Shown here: positions 1 to 8,649 of the stretch, in pieces
How positions within the stretch are numbered: position 1 is the stretch's first letter
How the letters are laid out: the number at the start of each line of letters is the position of its first letter
Source of the DNA: Vallicoccus soli
GTDB taxonomy: Bacteria; Actinomycetota; Actinomycetes; Motilibacterales; Motilibacteraceae
Direction of reading: 5' to 3'
Assembly: GCF_003594885.1 (NCBI RefSeq)
Contig: NZ_QZEZ01000002.1
Span: 186,001-250,000, forward strand
Length of the DNA stretch: 64,000 nt
Program-made: the position numbers and the translations under genes
The notes under the pieces: generated by a model
Told to the model about the DNA's origin: nothing
What the model saw: the letters and a program-made list of their open reading frames with translations, nothing else
The model's database searches: none

Positions 1-97
1 GGGGGCCGCGCGCGGGGGCCGGCCCGGGTCGGCGGCGCGCGCCGGGGCGCGGGTGGGGCGCCCGGCGCCGGGGCGGGGGCAGCTCGCGGTCGCTCAC
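1..97 (-). CDS. ftsI: Start of penicillin-binding protein FtsI (partial, inferred)
   Basis: A GTG at 97 overlaps the stop of the ftsL-like gene (GTGA) and opens a frame of 32 codons running off the window edge. It begins MSDRELPPP and continues as a Pro/Arg-rich tail. Actinobacterial FtsI proteins usually start with such a cytoplasmic tail, and ftsI normally follows ftsL in the dcw cluster. The catalytic domain lies outside the window, so the call rests on order, overlap and composition only. Confidence 0.5.
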   Translation of the reverse strand, partial: MSDRELPPPRRRAPHPRPGARRRPGPAPARGP

Positions 98-792
98 CGG
101 CGGCCCTCCCCCTGCTGCTCGCCCTGCTGCTCGTCCTGCTGCTCGTCCTGCGCCCCGCCGCCGCGCTGGGCCGCCCGCTGCTCCTGGCCGCGGTCCGCCC
201 CCGTCGAGCGCGGCGGGGCGGGCGGCGCCTCGGCGGGCTCCGGCACGCCGAGCACCCGCCCGGTCGTCGGGTCGATGAACGCCGGCGCCCCGCTGGGCAC
301 CATGCCGAGCGCGGAGGCCCGCTGCGCCAGGCTCGCCGGCGACTCCAGCTGGGCGAGCTCCTGCGCGAGCGCCTCCTCGCGGTCGGCGAGGGACTCCGAC
401 GTGGTCCGCAGGTCGTCGGCGACGAAGGCGCCCTGCGCCAGCGCCGTGTTGAGCATGAGGAGGCAGAGCAGCCCGCCGGTGAGCAGCCCGGCGACGAGCA
501 GCGCGAAGGGCAGGCGCGCCGCCCGGCGCCGCGGCGGGGGGACCAGGCGCAGCGCAGCGCGCCCCAGCGCGTCGGCGCGCGCGGCCGGGGCGCCGGCGAG
601 CGCGGTGGCGCCGCGGCCGCGGGCCGGGCCCGTCGTCGCGCGGGCGGCGGTGCCCGTGGCGGCGGAGCGCGGGCCGGGAGCCGCGGCGGGGGCGGGGGCC
701 CCGGCGGCTGCGGCGCCGGTGCGCGCGGCGGTGGCCCCGCGCGCGGCGTACCGGCGCGCAGGGCGGCCGGCGGGCAGGTCGGCGGTGCTCAT
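94..792 (-). CDS. FtsL-like septum protein
   Basis: This is a 232-residue bitopic membrane protein, third gene of the dcw cluster, whose ATG overlaps the rsmH stop (ATGA). About 93 Ala/Arg/Pro-rich cytoplasmic residues precede a membrane segment near residues 94-116. A short helical, leucine-containing periplasmic stretch follows (around [19 protein letters not shown]), consistent with the FtsL/FtsB coiled coil that helps recruit FtsI/FtsW. Position between rsmH and ftsI and the topology support the call; primary sequence of FtsL is poorly conserved. The C-terminus is an odd low-complexity tail with [10 protein letters not shown] repeats encoded by a CTGCTC-type DNA repeat near 110-155. Confidence 0.75.
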   Translation of the reverse strand: MSTADLPAGRPARRYAARGATAARTGAAAAGAPAPAAAPGPRSAATGTAARATTGPARGRGATALAGAPAARADALGRAALRLVPPPRRRAARLPFALLVAGLLTGGLLCLLMLNTALAQGAFVADDLRTTSESLADREEALAQELAQLESPASLAQRASALGMVPSGAPAFIDPTTGRVLGVPEPAEAPPAPPRSTGADRGQEQRAAQRGGGAQDEQQDEQQGEQQGEGRR

Positions 793-1838
793 CGGCCCCT
801 CCCTGTGGTGCTCGTGCGGGTCGGTCGTCGGGGCGCGGCGGCGCCCTGGGCGCGGTGCGCGCGCGAGGCGCCGGGGCGCAGCCGCTCGGCGGCGCGCAGG
901 CGCACCGAGGCGGCGCGCGGGTTGGCGGCGACCTCCTCCTCGGTCGCCGCCTCCGCGCCGCGGGTCAGCGGGCGCAGCAGCGGCCGGTGCTCGGGCAGCT
1001 CCACGGGGAGCCCCGGCGGCGCGGTGCTCGCCGCGTCGGCGGTGAGCACGCGCTTGGCCACGCGGTCCTCCAGCGAGTGGTACGACATCACGACGACGCG
1101 CCCCCCGACGGCCAGGGCGTCGACCGCCGCGGGCACCGCGCGCTCGAGCACCTCGAGCTCGGCGTTCACCTCGATCCGCAGGGCCTGGAAGGTGCGCTTG
1201 GCCGGGTGCCCCCCGGTCCGGCGGGTGGCCGCGGGGATCGAGGACCGGACGAGCTCGGCGAGGCGCGCCGAGGTCGTGAACGGCTCGCGCTCGCGCTCGC
1301 GCACGATGGCGCCCACGATCCGCTGGGCGAAGCGCTCCTCGCCGTACGTCCGCAGCACGCGCACGAGCTCCCCCGGCGGGTAGGTGTTGACGACCTCCGC
1401 CGCGGTGCGCCCCCGGGACTGGTCCATGCGCATGTCGAGGGGCGCGTCGTGGGCATAGGCGAAGCCTCGCCCGCCCTCGTCCAGCTGCAGCGACGACACG
1501 CCGAGGTCGAACAGGACTCCGGCGACCGACCCCTCCCGCCCCAGGCCGAGGTCGTCGAGGACGTCCGGCAGCTCGTCGTACACCGCGTGCACGAGGTCGA
1601 CCCGGTCGGCGGCGGGCGCGAGGCGCGCGCGGGCGAGCCCCAGGGCCTGCGGGTCGCGGTCCAGCCCGACGAGGCGCAGCCCCGGGTGCGCGCGCAGCAG
1701 CGCCTCGGCGTGCCCGGCCAGCCCCAGGGTCGCGTCGACCGCGACGGCGCCGGGGGCGTCGAGGGCGGGGGCCAGGAGCTCCAGGCAGCGCCCGAGGAGC
1801 ACCGGCACGTGCCGCTCGTGCGTCGGCCGCTCGTCCAC
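789..1838 (-). CDS. rsmH: 16S rRNA (cytosine1402-N4)-methyltransferase RsmH
   Basis: RsmH (MraW) methylates N4 of C1402 in 16S rRNA using S-adenosylmethionine. Visible signatures are HVPVLL near the N-terminus, the SAM-binding [32 protein letters not shown] and SYHSLEDR. The product is 349 residues, normal for the family. The frame stays open upstream, but I choose the GTG at 1838 because a strong GAGGGGGGA ribosome site lies just before it and homologues start near this point. It follows mraZ after an unusual repeat-rich 288-bp gap and overlaps the next gene by four bases. Confidence 0.95.
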   Translation of the reverse strand: MDERPTHERHVPVLLGRCLELLAPALDAPGAVAVDATLGLAGHAEALLRAHPGLRLVGLDRDPQALGLARARLAPAADRVDLVHAVYDELPDVLDDLGLGREGSVAGVLFDLGVSSLQLDEGGRGFAYAHDAPLDMRMDQSRGRTAAEVVNTYPPGELVRVLRTYGEERFAQRIVGAIVREREREPFTTSARLAELVRSSIPAATRRTGGHPAKRTFQALRIEVNAELEVLERAVPAAVDALAVGGRVVVMSYHSLEDRVAKRVLTADAASTAPPGLPVELPEHRPLLRPLTRGAEAATEEEVAANPRAASVRLRAAERLRPGASRAHRAQGAAAPRRPTRTSTTGRGR

Positions 1839-1960
1839 CGCTCCCCCCTCGCCGTCCCCGCTCCCGCGCCGCTGCCCGCCAGCCGCCCGCCCGACCACCG
1901 CGCCCACCGGGGCGCCCCGCGCGCCGTACGGCCAGGTCCCCCACCGGCTCCGCACCGCGG

Positions 1961-2054
1961 CCCGTCCTGGCGCCGGGGAAGGGGCGCCAGGGGCGGTGCA
2001 CCACCGGCTCGTCCGGGGCCCGTCCTGGCGCCGGGGAAGGGGCGCCAGGGGCGG
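1961..2054. repeat. Two identical 36-bp hairpin repeats in the mraZ-rsmH gap
   Basis: A 36-bp sequence at 1961-1996 recurs identically at 2019-2054, a 58-bp period. Each copy contains an inverted repeat (CCTGGCGCC / GGCGCCAGG around a purine loop). A similar block containing CCACCGGCTC precedes each copy, so the duplicated unit is near 58 bp. The 1839-2126 gap holds no other gene. Copies would form consecutive stem-loops in the mraZ-rsmH mRNA and could act as a processing or attenuation site. Confidence 0.8.
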
Positions 2055-2126
2055 GGCACCGGCGGGGCCGGTCGGGTCCGGGGTCGGGAGGAGACCTCGT
2101 CGTACGGCGCGCGCGGGCGCGCCCGC

Positions 2127-2567
2127 TCAGGCCAGGCCGGGCAGCACCTCCTCGGACAGGGAGGAGAAGGTCTCCTCCTGCTCGCCCAGGTACGCCTCCC
2201 AGGTGGCGGCGTCCCAGACCTCCATCCGGGTGTTGGCGCCGATGACGACGCAGTCGCGGGTGAGCCCGGCGTACTCGCGCAGCGCGGGCGGCACGGTGAT
2301 GCGGCCCTGCCGGTCGGGGACCTCGTCGGAGGCGCCGGCGAAGAACACGCGCATGTAGTCGCGCGCGCCCTTGCTCGTGACCGGGGCGGCGCGCAGCTGC
2401 TCGGTGACGCGGGCGAACTCCTCGACCGGCCACACGTAGAGGCAGCGCTCCTGGCCCTTCGTCACCACCAGTCCCTCCGCGAACGCCTCCCGGTACTTCG
2501 CGGGGAGGATCAGCCGGCCCTTCTCGTCCAGGCGCGGGGCGTACGTCCCGAGGAAGAGGGTCGCCAC
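2127..2567 (-). CDS. mraZ: Division/cell-wall cluster regulator MraZ
   Basis: MraZ is a DNA-binding AbrB-fold protein that heads the dcw cluster and in studied bacteria represses its own promoter. The signature [22 protein letters not shown] and a second half-repeat with the [18 protein letters not shown] motif are both visible, giving the normal two-domain protein of about 146-149 residues. Two GTG starts are possible (2576 and 2567). GGGGAGG is only two bases from the first and about eleven from the second; I chose 2567, which gives [12 protein letters not shown], close to homologues starting MFLGT. Confidence 0.95.
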   Translation of the reverse strand: MATLFLGTYAPRLDEKGRLILPAKYREAFAEGLVVTKGQERCLYVWPVEEFARVTEQLRAAPVTSKGARDYMRVFFAGASDEVPDRQGRITVPPALREYAGLTRDCVVIGANTRMEVWDAATWEAYLGEQEETFSSLSEEVLPGLA

Positions 2568-2618
2568 CGCGCCCACCCCCTCCCCGGCACGCGGCCGGAC
2601 CCGCGCCCGGCCGCTCCG

Positions 2619-2648
2619 CTGTCCCCCACGTTACCCCACTCCGCTCCA
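2619..2648 (-). promoter_or_regulatory. MraZ box: three 10-bp TGGRG repeats
   Basis: Read on the minus strand, three consecutive 10-bp units begin TGGAG, TGGGG and TGGGG, 50-80 bases upstream of mraZ. MraZ in Escherichia coli and mollicutes binds direct TGGGN repeats spaced by 10 bp, so this is a likely autoregulatory operator. TAACGT within it could be the -10 element. Confidence 0.7.
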
Positions 2649-2834
2649 CCGGCAACCACCTCGCGCCCCACGGGCCCCCACGCCCCTCCCCCGGGGAACC
2701 CCGCGCGCCGCCGGGACGTCACGCCGGGGGGCCCGCCGGCCCGCTGCGGAAGCGTTCGCAGCGCCCGTCGGCGTCTGTGACACTGGAGGGCAGTGCCGGT
2801 GGTGAGCGCGCCGTCGGTGACCACGGGAGGACGC

Positions 2835-3836
2835 GTGACCGGCAGCACCATCGGCCTCGAGGGCACGGACGGCCCCGCGGGCACTCCCCTCGAGGGCCTC
2901 ACGTCGACCGCCGCGCGCATCCGCGGGGCCGTGGAGCAGGTCATCGAGGGCAAGCCCGACGTCGTCAAGCTCGCCCTCACGGTGATGCTCGCCGAGGGGC
3001 ACCTGCTCATCGAGGACGTGCCCGGCGTCGGCAAGACGATGCTGGCCAAGGCGCTGGCGCGCTCGGTGGACTGCTCGGTGCGGCGCATCCAGTTCACGCC
3101 GGACCTGCTGCCGAGCGACGTGACCGGCGTGAGCATCTTCGACCAGGAGCGGCGCGACTTCGAGTTCAAGCCGGGCGCGGTGTTCGCGAACATCGTCGTC
3201 GGCGACGAGATCAACCGCGCCAGCCCCAAGACGCAGAGCGCGCTGCTCGAGTCCATGGAGGAGCGCCAGGTCACCGTCGACGGCACGACGTACCCGCTCG
3301 CCTCGCCCTTCATGGTCATCGCGACGCAGAACCCCATCGAGATGGAGGGGACCTACCCGCTGCCCGAGGCGCAGCGCGACCGCTTCATGGTCCGGGTCTC
3401 CATGGGCTACCCGTCGGCGTCCGCCGAGCTCGCCATGCTCGACAGCCACGGCGCCGCCAACCCGCTCGACGACCTGGAGCCCGTCGCCGACGCGCGCGAC
3501 GTCGTCAAGCTCGTCGAGGCGGTGCGCTCGGTGCACGTCTCCCCCGCCGTGCGCCAGTACGTGGTCGACCTCGTCGCCGCCACGCGCACCCACCCCGACC
3601 TGCGCCTCGGCGCCAGCCCGCGCTCCACGCTGCAGCTGGTGCGCGCGGCGCGCGCGAGCGCGGCGCTGGAGGACCGCGACTACGTGCTGCCCGACGACGT
3701 GCAGGAGCTCGCCGGGCCCGTGCTGGCCCACCGGCTGCTGCCGACGGTCGAGGCGCAGATGGCCCGCCGCGGCCCCGAGCAGGTCGTCGCCGACCTGCTC
3801 GCCCGGCTGCCCGTCCCGGGGCCCGCCGCGCGGTGA
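2835..3836 (+). CDS. MoxR-family AAA+ ATPase
   Basis: This 333-residue AAA+ protein has Walker A GVGKT near residues 64-68, Walker B in VVGDEINRA near 120-128, and an arginine-bearing EAQRDRF motif. MoxR ATPases are thought to act as chaperones or maturation factors for partner proteins, commonly encoded beside DUF58 proteins. Here a DUF58 gene and a transglutaminase-like gene follow with GTGA and ATGA overlaps, making one operon. I chose the GTG at 2835, preceded by GGGAGG; an in-frame GTG at 2793 with GGAGGG close by would add 14 residues. Family is sure, the exact client is not known. Confidence 0.93.
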   Translation: MTGSTIGLEGTDGPAGTPLEGLTSTAARIRGAVEQVIEGKPDVVKLALTVMLAEGHLLIEDVPGVGKTMLAKALARSVDCSVRRIQFTPDLLPSDVTGVSIFDQERRDFEFKPGAVFANIVVGDEINRASPKTQSALLESMEERQVTVDGTTYPLASPFMVIATQNPIEMEGTYPLPEAQRDRFMVRVSMGYPSASAELAMLDSHGAANPLDDLEPVADARDVVKLVEAVRSVHVSPAVRQYVVDLVAATRTHPDLRLGASPRSTLQLVRAARASAALEDRDYVLPDDVQELAGPVLAHRLLPTVEAQMARRGPEQVVADLLARLPVPGPAAR

Positions 3837-5170
3837 GCGCGGCCCGCCGGGCGCTGCGCGCGCTCACCACCAGGGGCCGCGCCGTCCTCGCGGCCGGCGC
3901 CGCGTGCGCCGTCGCGGCCGTGCTCGTCGGTCAGGACGACCTGCTGCGCGTGGGCGTCCTGCTCCTCGTGCTGCCGCTGCTCTCGGCCTGGGCGGTCTCG
4001 CGCACGCGCTACCGCCTCTCCTGCGCCCGCGAGGTCTCCCCGCCGCGCATCGCGGTGGAGCAGGAGGGCCGGGTGCTGCTGCGCCTGGACAACCTCTCGC
4101 GCCTGCCCACGGGGCTGCTCCTCGTCGAGGACACCGTGCCCGGCGCCCTCGGCGCGCGCCCGCGCTTCGTGCTGGACCGGGTCGAGCCGCAGGGCCGCCG
4201 GGCCGTCGCGTACGCCGTGCGCGCCGCGGCCCGCGGCCGCTACGCCGTGGGCCCGCTGCGGCTGCGCCTCGCCGACCCCTTCGGGCTGTGCGAGCTGCGC
4301 CGCTCGTTCACCGCGCGCGACGGGGTGACCGTCACCCCGGTCGTCACGCCCCTGCCGCGCACCGGGCTCGGCGGGGAGTGGAGCGGCTCCGGCACCAGCC
4401 GCGCGCGCTCGCTCGCCGCGGCCGGCGACGACGACGTCACGACCCGCGAGTACCGGCACGGCGACCCGCTGCACCGGGTGCACTGGCGCTCCACCGCCCG
4501 CTACGGCGAGCTCGTGGTCCGGCGCGAGGAGCAGCCGTGGCAGGCGCGGGCCAGCGTGCTGCTCGACGCACGGGCCCGGGCCCACCGCGGCAGCGGGAGC
4601 CTGCCCTCCACCTCCTCCCTCGAGGCGGCGGTGTCCGCGGCCGCGTCGGTCGGGGTGCACCTGGCCCGGGCCGGCTACCAGCTGCGGGTCGCCACCCAGG
4701 ACGGCCCGCTCGTCGGCGGCGGGCACGGCCTGCCCGGCTCGTCCGACGTCGCCGCCGTCGAGGCCGAGGGGCTGCTCCTCGACGCCCTCGCCGTGCTCTC
4801 CCCCGGCGGGGGCCCCGGGCTCGGGGCCCTGCTGCCGGCGCTCGGCGGCGCCTCCGACGCGCTGCTCGTCGCCGTCCTCGGGGCCCTCGAGCCGCACGAG
4901 GCCGGCGAGCTCGCGCGCCGGCACGCCGGGCGCGGCGCCGCCGTGGCCGTGCTGCTCGACGTCGAGACGTGGTCCGAGCGCGCGCCGGCGCGACCGCCGG
5001 CGCGCCCGGTCGCGGCCCCGGACGACCCGGTCGGGCGGACCGCCGCCCTGCTCGCCGCCGAGGGCTGGCGGGTCCTGCGCCTCGGGCGCGGCGACGACCT
5101 CGCGGCGCTCTGGCCGCTCGCCGCCGGCCCGTCCGGCGCGGCGACCGCCGGGGAGCGGGTGACGGCATGA
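3833..5170 (+). CDS. DUF58 domain protein, membrane-anchored
   Basis: The 445-residue product has two hydrophobic N-terminal helices and the DUF58 signature EYRHGDPLHRVHWRSTAR near residue 206, followed by a region resembling a vWA-like fold. DUF58 proteins accompany MoxR ATPases and transglutaminase-like membrane proteins in many bacteria; the three are thought to act together at the cell envelope, but no reaction is established. The start GTG overlaps the moxR stop (GTGA), and its own stop overlaps the ATG of the next gene. Confidence 0.9.
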   Translation: MSAARRALRALTTRGRAVLAAGAACAVAAVLVGQDDLLRVGVLLLVLPLLSAWAVSRTRYRLSCAREVSPPRIAVEQEGRVLLRLDNLSRLPTGLLLVEDTVPGALGARPRFVLDRVEPQGRRAVAYAVRAAARGRYAVGPLRLRLADPFGLCELRRSFTARDGVTVTPVVTPLPRTGLGGEWSGSGTSRARSLAAAGDDDVTTREYRHGDPLHRVHWRSTARYGELVVRREEQPWQARASVLLDARARAHRGSGSLPSTSSLEAAVSAAASVGVHLARAGYQLRVATQDGPLVGGGHGLPGSSDVAAVEAEGLLLDALAVLSPGGGPGLGALLPALGGASDALLVAVLGALEPHEAGELARRHAGRGAAVAVLLDVETWSERAPARPPARPVAAPDDPVGRTAALLAAEGWRVLRLGRGDDLAALWPLAAGPSGAATAGERVTA

Positions 5171-7464
5171 CCCACCGCACCCGCCTCACCGCCGCCTCCG
5201 CCCTCGCCACGCTGCTGGCGGCCACCTGCCTGCACGCGCTGTACGGCTCCGGTGCCTGGGTGGTGCCGACCGTGCTCGCCGTCGCGGCGGTGGCGGCCGG
5301 CGCCGGCGCGGCCCGCCACCTGCTCCTGCCGCGCACGCTCGTCCCCGTCGCGGGCCTGCTCGGGCTGCTGCTCCTGCTCGTCGGCTGGTTCGCCGGGCAG
5401 CAGGCCCTGCTCTGGGTGCTGCCCACCCCGGCCGCGCTGGGGGCGCTGCGCGACCTCCTCGAGCAGGGCGGGGTGCTCCTCGGCGAGTACGCCGCCCCCG
5501 TCCCCCCGGAGCCCGGGCTGCTGCTGCTCGCCGCGGGCGGGGTGGGCCTGCTCGCGGTCGTCGTGGACACGCTCGCGGTGACCCTGCGGCGCCCGGCGCT
5601 GGCCGGCCTCGCCCTCGGCGCGCTGTGGGTCGTCCCGCCGGCGGTCACCGTCGAGGGCGTGGGCTGGGTGCCCTTCTGCCTCGGCGCGGCCGGCTGGCTG
5701 CTCCTGCTCATGCTCGACAACCGCGAGCGGGTCACCCGCTGGGGCCGGCAGGTCGACGGGACCGGGCGCAGCGCGTACGAGAGCGCCCGCCCGCTCGGCG
5801 TGGTCGGGCGCCGGGTCGGCGCGGCGAGCCTCGCCGCGGCGGTCGCCGTGCCGGCGCTGCTGCCGGGCCTGACCTCGGGCCTGCTCGACGGGACCCTCGG
5901 CCCCGGCGGCGGCGGCGGCGGGAGCGGCGGCACCACCGTCGACGTGTCCAACCCGCTCATCGACCTCGGCGCCGACCTCAACCGGCCCGAGGACCGCGAG
6001 CTCATCCGCTACCGGACGACCGACGAGTCGCCGGGCTACCTGCGCCTCGTCGTCCTCGACGACTTCACCGGCCGCACGTGGGCGCCCACCGAGCTCGAGG
6101 TCGACGACGACCAGACGGTGCAGCGGGGCCTCGCCGAGCCGGTCGGGCTGCGCAGCGGCGTCGCCACCGCGGGCGTCACCACGGACGTCGAGGTGCTCGA
6201 CTACCGCACCCGGTGGCTGCCGCTGCCCTACCCGGCGCAGCAGGTCGACGTCGAGGGGCACTGGCTCTGGGACGAGGAGACGTTCAACGTCTTCTCCACG
6301 GACATCACCACGGAGGACCTCGACTACCGGGTCCGCAGCCTCGACGTCGTCCCCACCGCCGAGCAGCTGCGCGACGCCGGGCGCACGGAGGGCCTCGACC
6401 GGTTCCTCGCCCTGCCCGACGGCGTGCCCGAGCCCGTCCTCGAGGCGGCCCGCGAGCGCACCCGCGGCGCGGAGACCCCGTACGACCAGGCCCTCGCGCT
6501 GCAGGAGTGGTTCCGCGACCCGGACGTCTTCACGTACGACGAGGAGGCGCCCGACGGCAACGGCGTGGAGGCGCTCGAGGCGTTCCTCGCCGACCGCCGG
6601 GGCTTCTGCGTGCACTTCGCCTCGGCCATGGCGGTCATGGCGCGCAGCCTGGGCATCCCGGCGCGGGTGGCGGTGGGGTTCACCCCGGGCCAGCGGGTCG
6701 AGGGCGGGGGCTACTCCGTCGGCTCTCACGACGCGCACGCGTGGCCGGAGCTGTACTTCGAGGGCGTCGGCTGGGTGCCCTTCGAGCCGACCCCTGCCGC
6801 GCGCACCGGCTTCGGCTTCGACTGGGCGCAGCCCGAGGCGCCCGAGGCCGCGACGCCCACCCCGAGCGCCCCGACGCCGGCGCCGACCGCGGCCGTGCCC
6901 GGCAGCCAGGGCGGCGCGGACCGCTCGGTCGACCCGCTCGCCGTGGAGGGCTCTTCCGGCTCCGGCGGGGGCGGCGGCCCCGACGTGCCGTGGCGCGGGC
7001 TGGGCGCGCTGGCGCTGGCCGCGCTCGCCCTGCTCTCCCCGGCCCTGGCCCGCGCCGCCGTGCGCCACCGGCGCTGGTCGCGCGCCACGACCCCGGCCGC
7101 GCTCGCCGCGGCCGCCTGGGCCGAGCTGCTCGACACCGCCGTCGACCACGGCGCCACCCTGCCCCCCGCCGCCGCCACGCCGCGCCGCGTGGCGGAGGAC
7201 CTCGCCCACCAGGGCCGCCTCGGCGAGGCGCCCGCCGCCGCCGCGGCCCGCGTCGCGCGCGCGGCCGAGCGCCTGGCGTACGCCCGCGACGTCGGCGACG
7301 TCGGCGACCTGCGCGCCGACGTCGAGGCCGTCGAGGACGCCCTCGTCGAGCGCTCCGGCCGCCGCGGCTCCTGGCGCGCCCGCCTCCTGCCCGCCTCCCT
7401 CACCCGCAGCGCCCGCACCGGCCTGGACTCCCTGCGCGCCCGCCCCCTCCCCGCCCGCCGCTGA
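5167..7464 (+). CDS. TgpA-like membrane transglutaminase
   Basis: This 765-residue protein has several N-terminal membrane helices (DUF3488-like, residues about 5-230), a long extracytoplasmic part with a transglutaminase core, a C-terminal helix near 615-635 and a cytoplasmic tail resembling DUF4129. The core shows the Cys in RRGFCVHFASAMAVMARSLG near residue 481, the His in SHDAHAWPELYF near 524, and an acidic position in FEPTPAA. These residues fit a Cys-His-Asp transglutaminase or protease. It ends the MoxR-DUF58 operon. Between core and last helix lie a Pro/Thr-rich linker and a Gly/Ser-rich stretch. The substrate is unknown. Confidence 0.9.
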   Translation: MTHRTRLTAASALATLLAATCLHALYGSGAWVVPTVLAVAAVAAGAGAARHLLLPRTLVPVAGLLGLLLLLVGWFAGQQALLWVLPTPAALGALRDLLEQGGVLLGEYAAPVPPEPGLLLLAAGGVGLLAVVVDTLAVTLRRPALAGLALGALWVVPPAVTVEGVGWVPFCLGAAGWLLLLMLDNRERVTRWGRQVDGTGRSAYESARPLGVVGRRVGAASLAAAVAVPALLPGLTSGLLDGTLGPGGGGGGSGGTTVDVSNPLIDLGADLNRPEDRELIRYRTTDESPGYLRLVVLDDFTGRTWAPTELEVDDDQTVQRGLAEPVGLRSGVATAGVTTDVEVLDYRTRWLPLPYPAQQVDVEGHWLWDEETFNVFSTDITTEDLDYRVRSLDVVPTAEQLRDAGRTEGLDRFLALPDGVPEPVLEAARERTRGAETPYDQALALQEWFRDPDVFTYDEEAPDGNGVEALEAFLADRRGFCVHFASAMAVMARSLGIPARVAVGFTPGQRVEGGGYSVGSHDAHAWPELYFEGVGWVPFEPTPAARTGFGFDWAQPEAPEAATPTPSAPTPAPTAAVPGSQGGADRSVDPLAVEGSSGSGGGGGPDVPWRGLGALALAALALLSPALARAAVRHRRWSRATTPAALAAAAWAELLDTAVDHGATLPPAAATPRRVAEDLAHQGRLGEAPAAAAARVARAAERLAYARDVGDVGDLRADVEAVEDALVERSGRRGSWRARLLPASLTRSARTGLDSLRARPLPARR

Positions 7465-7568
7465 CCGCTGGCGGCGGGGCCTGCTGCCCGGGGTGCGCGC
7501 AGGGCGGTGCGACGGGGGCGGCGGGGGTGGGGCTGCCGGTGGGACCCGGGGGCCTCCCGGGGCCTGCT

Positions 7569-7805
7569 GTCCGGTCCGCACCCACGACGGTCGCCCGGAG
7601 CCGACGGTCGCCCGGAGCGGCGCGCCGACCCGGACCGCGAACCCCTCGTCCGGTGAGCACCCACAACAGTGCCGCGGGAGCGGGACGTCGGTCGGGACCG
7701 CGGGGCTCCTGTCCGCTGTGCACCCGCAACGCTGCGGCTGGGAGCGGCGTGTCGCGCGGCGGGGCCCGCGACACGCCGTGCGCTGGGTGCGCACATCGGA
7801 CGTGA
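7569..7805. repeat. Palindromic repeat element, copy A (three long halves, one short half)
   Basis: Direct units starting GTCCGG/GTCCGC lie at 7569, 7648 and 7711. The first spacing is 79 rather than 62-63 because a 17-bp segment (7585-7601) is perfectly duplicated at 7602-7618. The run closes with a reverse-oriented short half (about 7765-7801) whose CCCGCGACACGCC pairs with GGCGTGTCGCG of the third unit. No gene is supported between 7465 and 8059. Related copies lie at 38.1, 39.3 and 49.4 kb. Confidence 0.8.
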
Positions 7806-7921
7806 GGCTCCGGGGCGGCGAGCCTGGCGTCGGGCGGCTGGCACGCGATGGGCGGGGGGGCGAGCGGGAGCCGGCAGCAGGGGGGTCGACTGGTGGCGGG
7901 AGTCGACGGCCAGCGAGTCGC

Positions 7922-7966
7922 CGAGGAGCGGGAGTCGAGGAGCCGGAGTCACCGAGGAGCCGGAGT
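7922..7966. repeat. Three 14-bp direct repeats
   Basis: The sequence CGAGGAGCGGGAGT at 7922 recurs with one change at 7936 and 7953 (CGAGGAGCCGGAGT). It lies between copy A of the palindromic element and the DUF3040 terminator, in a stretch with no coding evidence. I see no clear role. Confidence 0.7.
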
Positions 7967-8000
7967 CGAGCGCCTGGCTCGTCCGGCCGGTCCGGGTACG

Positions 8001-8038
8001 CCGACGCCCGCGGCCCCTGGAGGGGACGCGGGCGTCGG
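8001..8038 (-). terminator. Terminator hairpin after DUF3040 gene
   Basis: A 12-bp perfect stem (CCGACGCCCGCG at 8001-8012 with 8027-8038) is followed by one mismatch, four more G-C pairs and a TGGA loop. It starts 21 bases past the DUF3040 stop on the minus strand. There is no T-tract, as is common for actinobacterial terminators. Confidence 0.6.
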
Positions 8039-8059
8039 GGACGTACGAGGTGGGGCTGG

Positions 8060-8482
8060 TCAGCGACCGCCCTCGTCGCGGCGCTTGTTCCAGCGCTCCT
8101 CGAGGCGGCCCATGAAGGAGCCGCTGCCGGAGCGCTGCTTGGCGCGGCGGGCCCGGGGTGCGGGGCCGCTGGCGGTCGCGCTGCCGGGGACGGTGAGGTC
8201 ACCGGGGCCGGGGATCTGGCGCAGGCTCGACAGCGCGAAGAAGGCCGAGGCGAGCATGACGAGGAAGCCGAGGACGCTGACGAGCAGCAGGCCGTCGACG
8301 ATGACACCGGTGAGGAGCAGGGCGATGCCCGCGAGGAAGCCGACGGACGCCTTGAGGACCCGGCGGCGGTGGTGGGTGCGGGGGTCCGCGCCGCGCAGCG
8401 ATGAGGCGAACTTCGGGTCCTCGGCTTGCAGCGCTCGCTCCATCTGCTCGAGCAGTCGCTGCTCGTGCTCGGAGAGCGGCAC
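8060..8482 (-). CDS. DUF3040 membrane protein
   Basis: The 140-residue protein starts with PLSEHEQRLLEQME, the typical DUF3040 opening, followed by LQAEDPKFASSLRG and two membrane helices near residues 45-90, then a basic tail. Actinobacteria usually carry this gene near mraZ and dinB, as here. Its function is unknown. The GTG at 8482 is chosen because GAGGAGG lies five bases upstream. A -10-like TATCCT is at 8532-8537 on the minus strand. Confidence 0.92.
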   Translation of the reverse strand: MPLSEHEQRLLEQMERALQAEDPKFASSLRGADPRTHHRRRVLKASVGFLAGIALLLTGVIVDGLLLVSVLGFLVMLASAFFALSSLRQIPGPGDLTVPGSATASGPAPRARRAKQRSGSGSFMGRLEERWNKRRDEGGR

Positions 8483-8649
8483 GATGTCCTCCTCGCAGGA
8501 CGATCCGCGCTGGTGGCGCGGGCTGGGCCTCAGGATATGCGTCGATCGGGTCGCACGAAACCCGGCCTGTGAACTCCAACGCCCTCGCGGTCGCGGGAGT
8601 GCCCGGGCGGTGACCCGGACGGGTGAGCAGTTCCCCGCGGAGACCCTCC

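Noticed and set aside
4675..8307. A 1210-codon minus-strand frame across the DUF58 and transglutaminase genes
   Set aside because: Antisense shadow of well-supported genes, running through intergenic repeats; no motifs.
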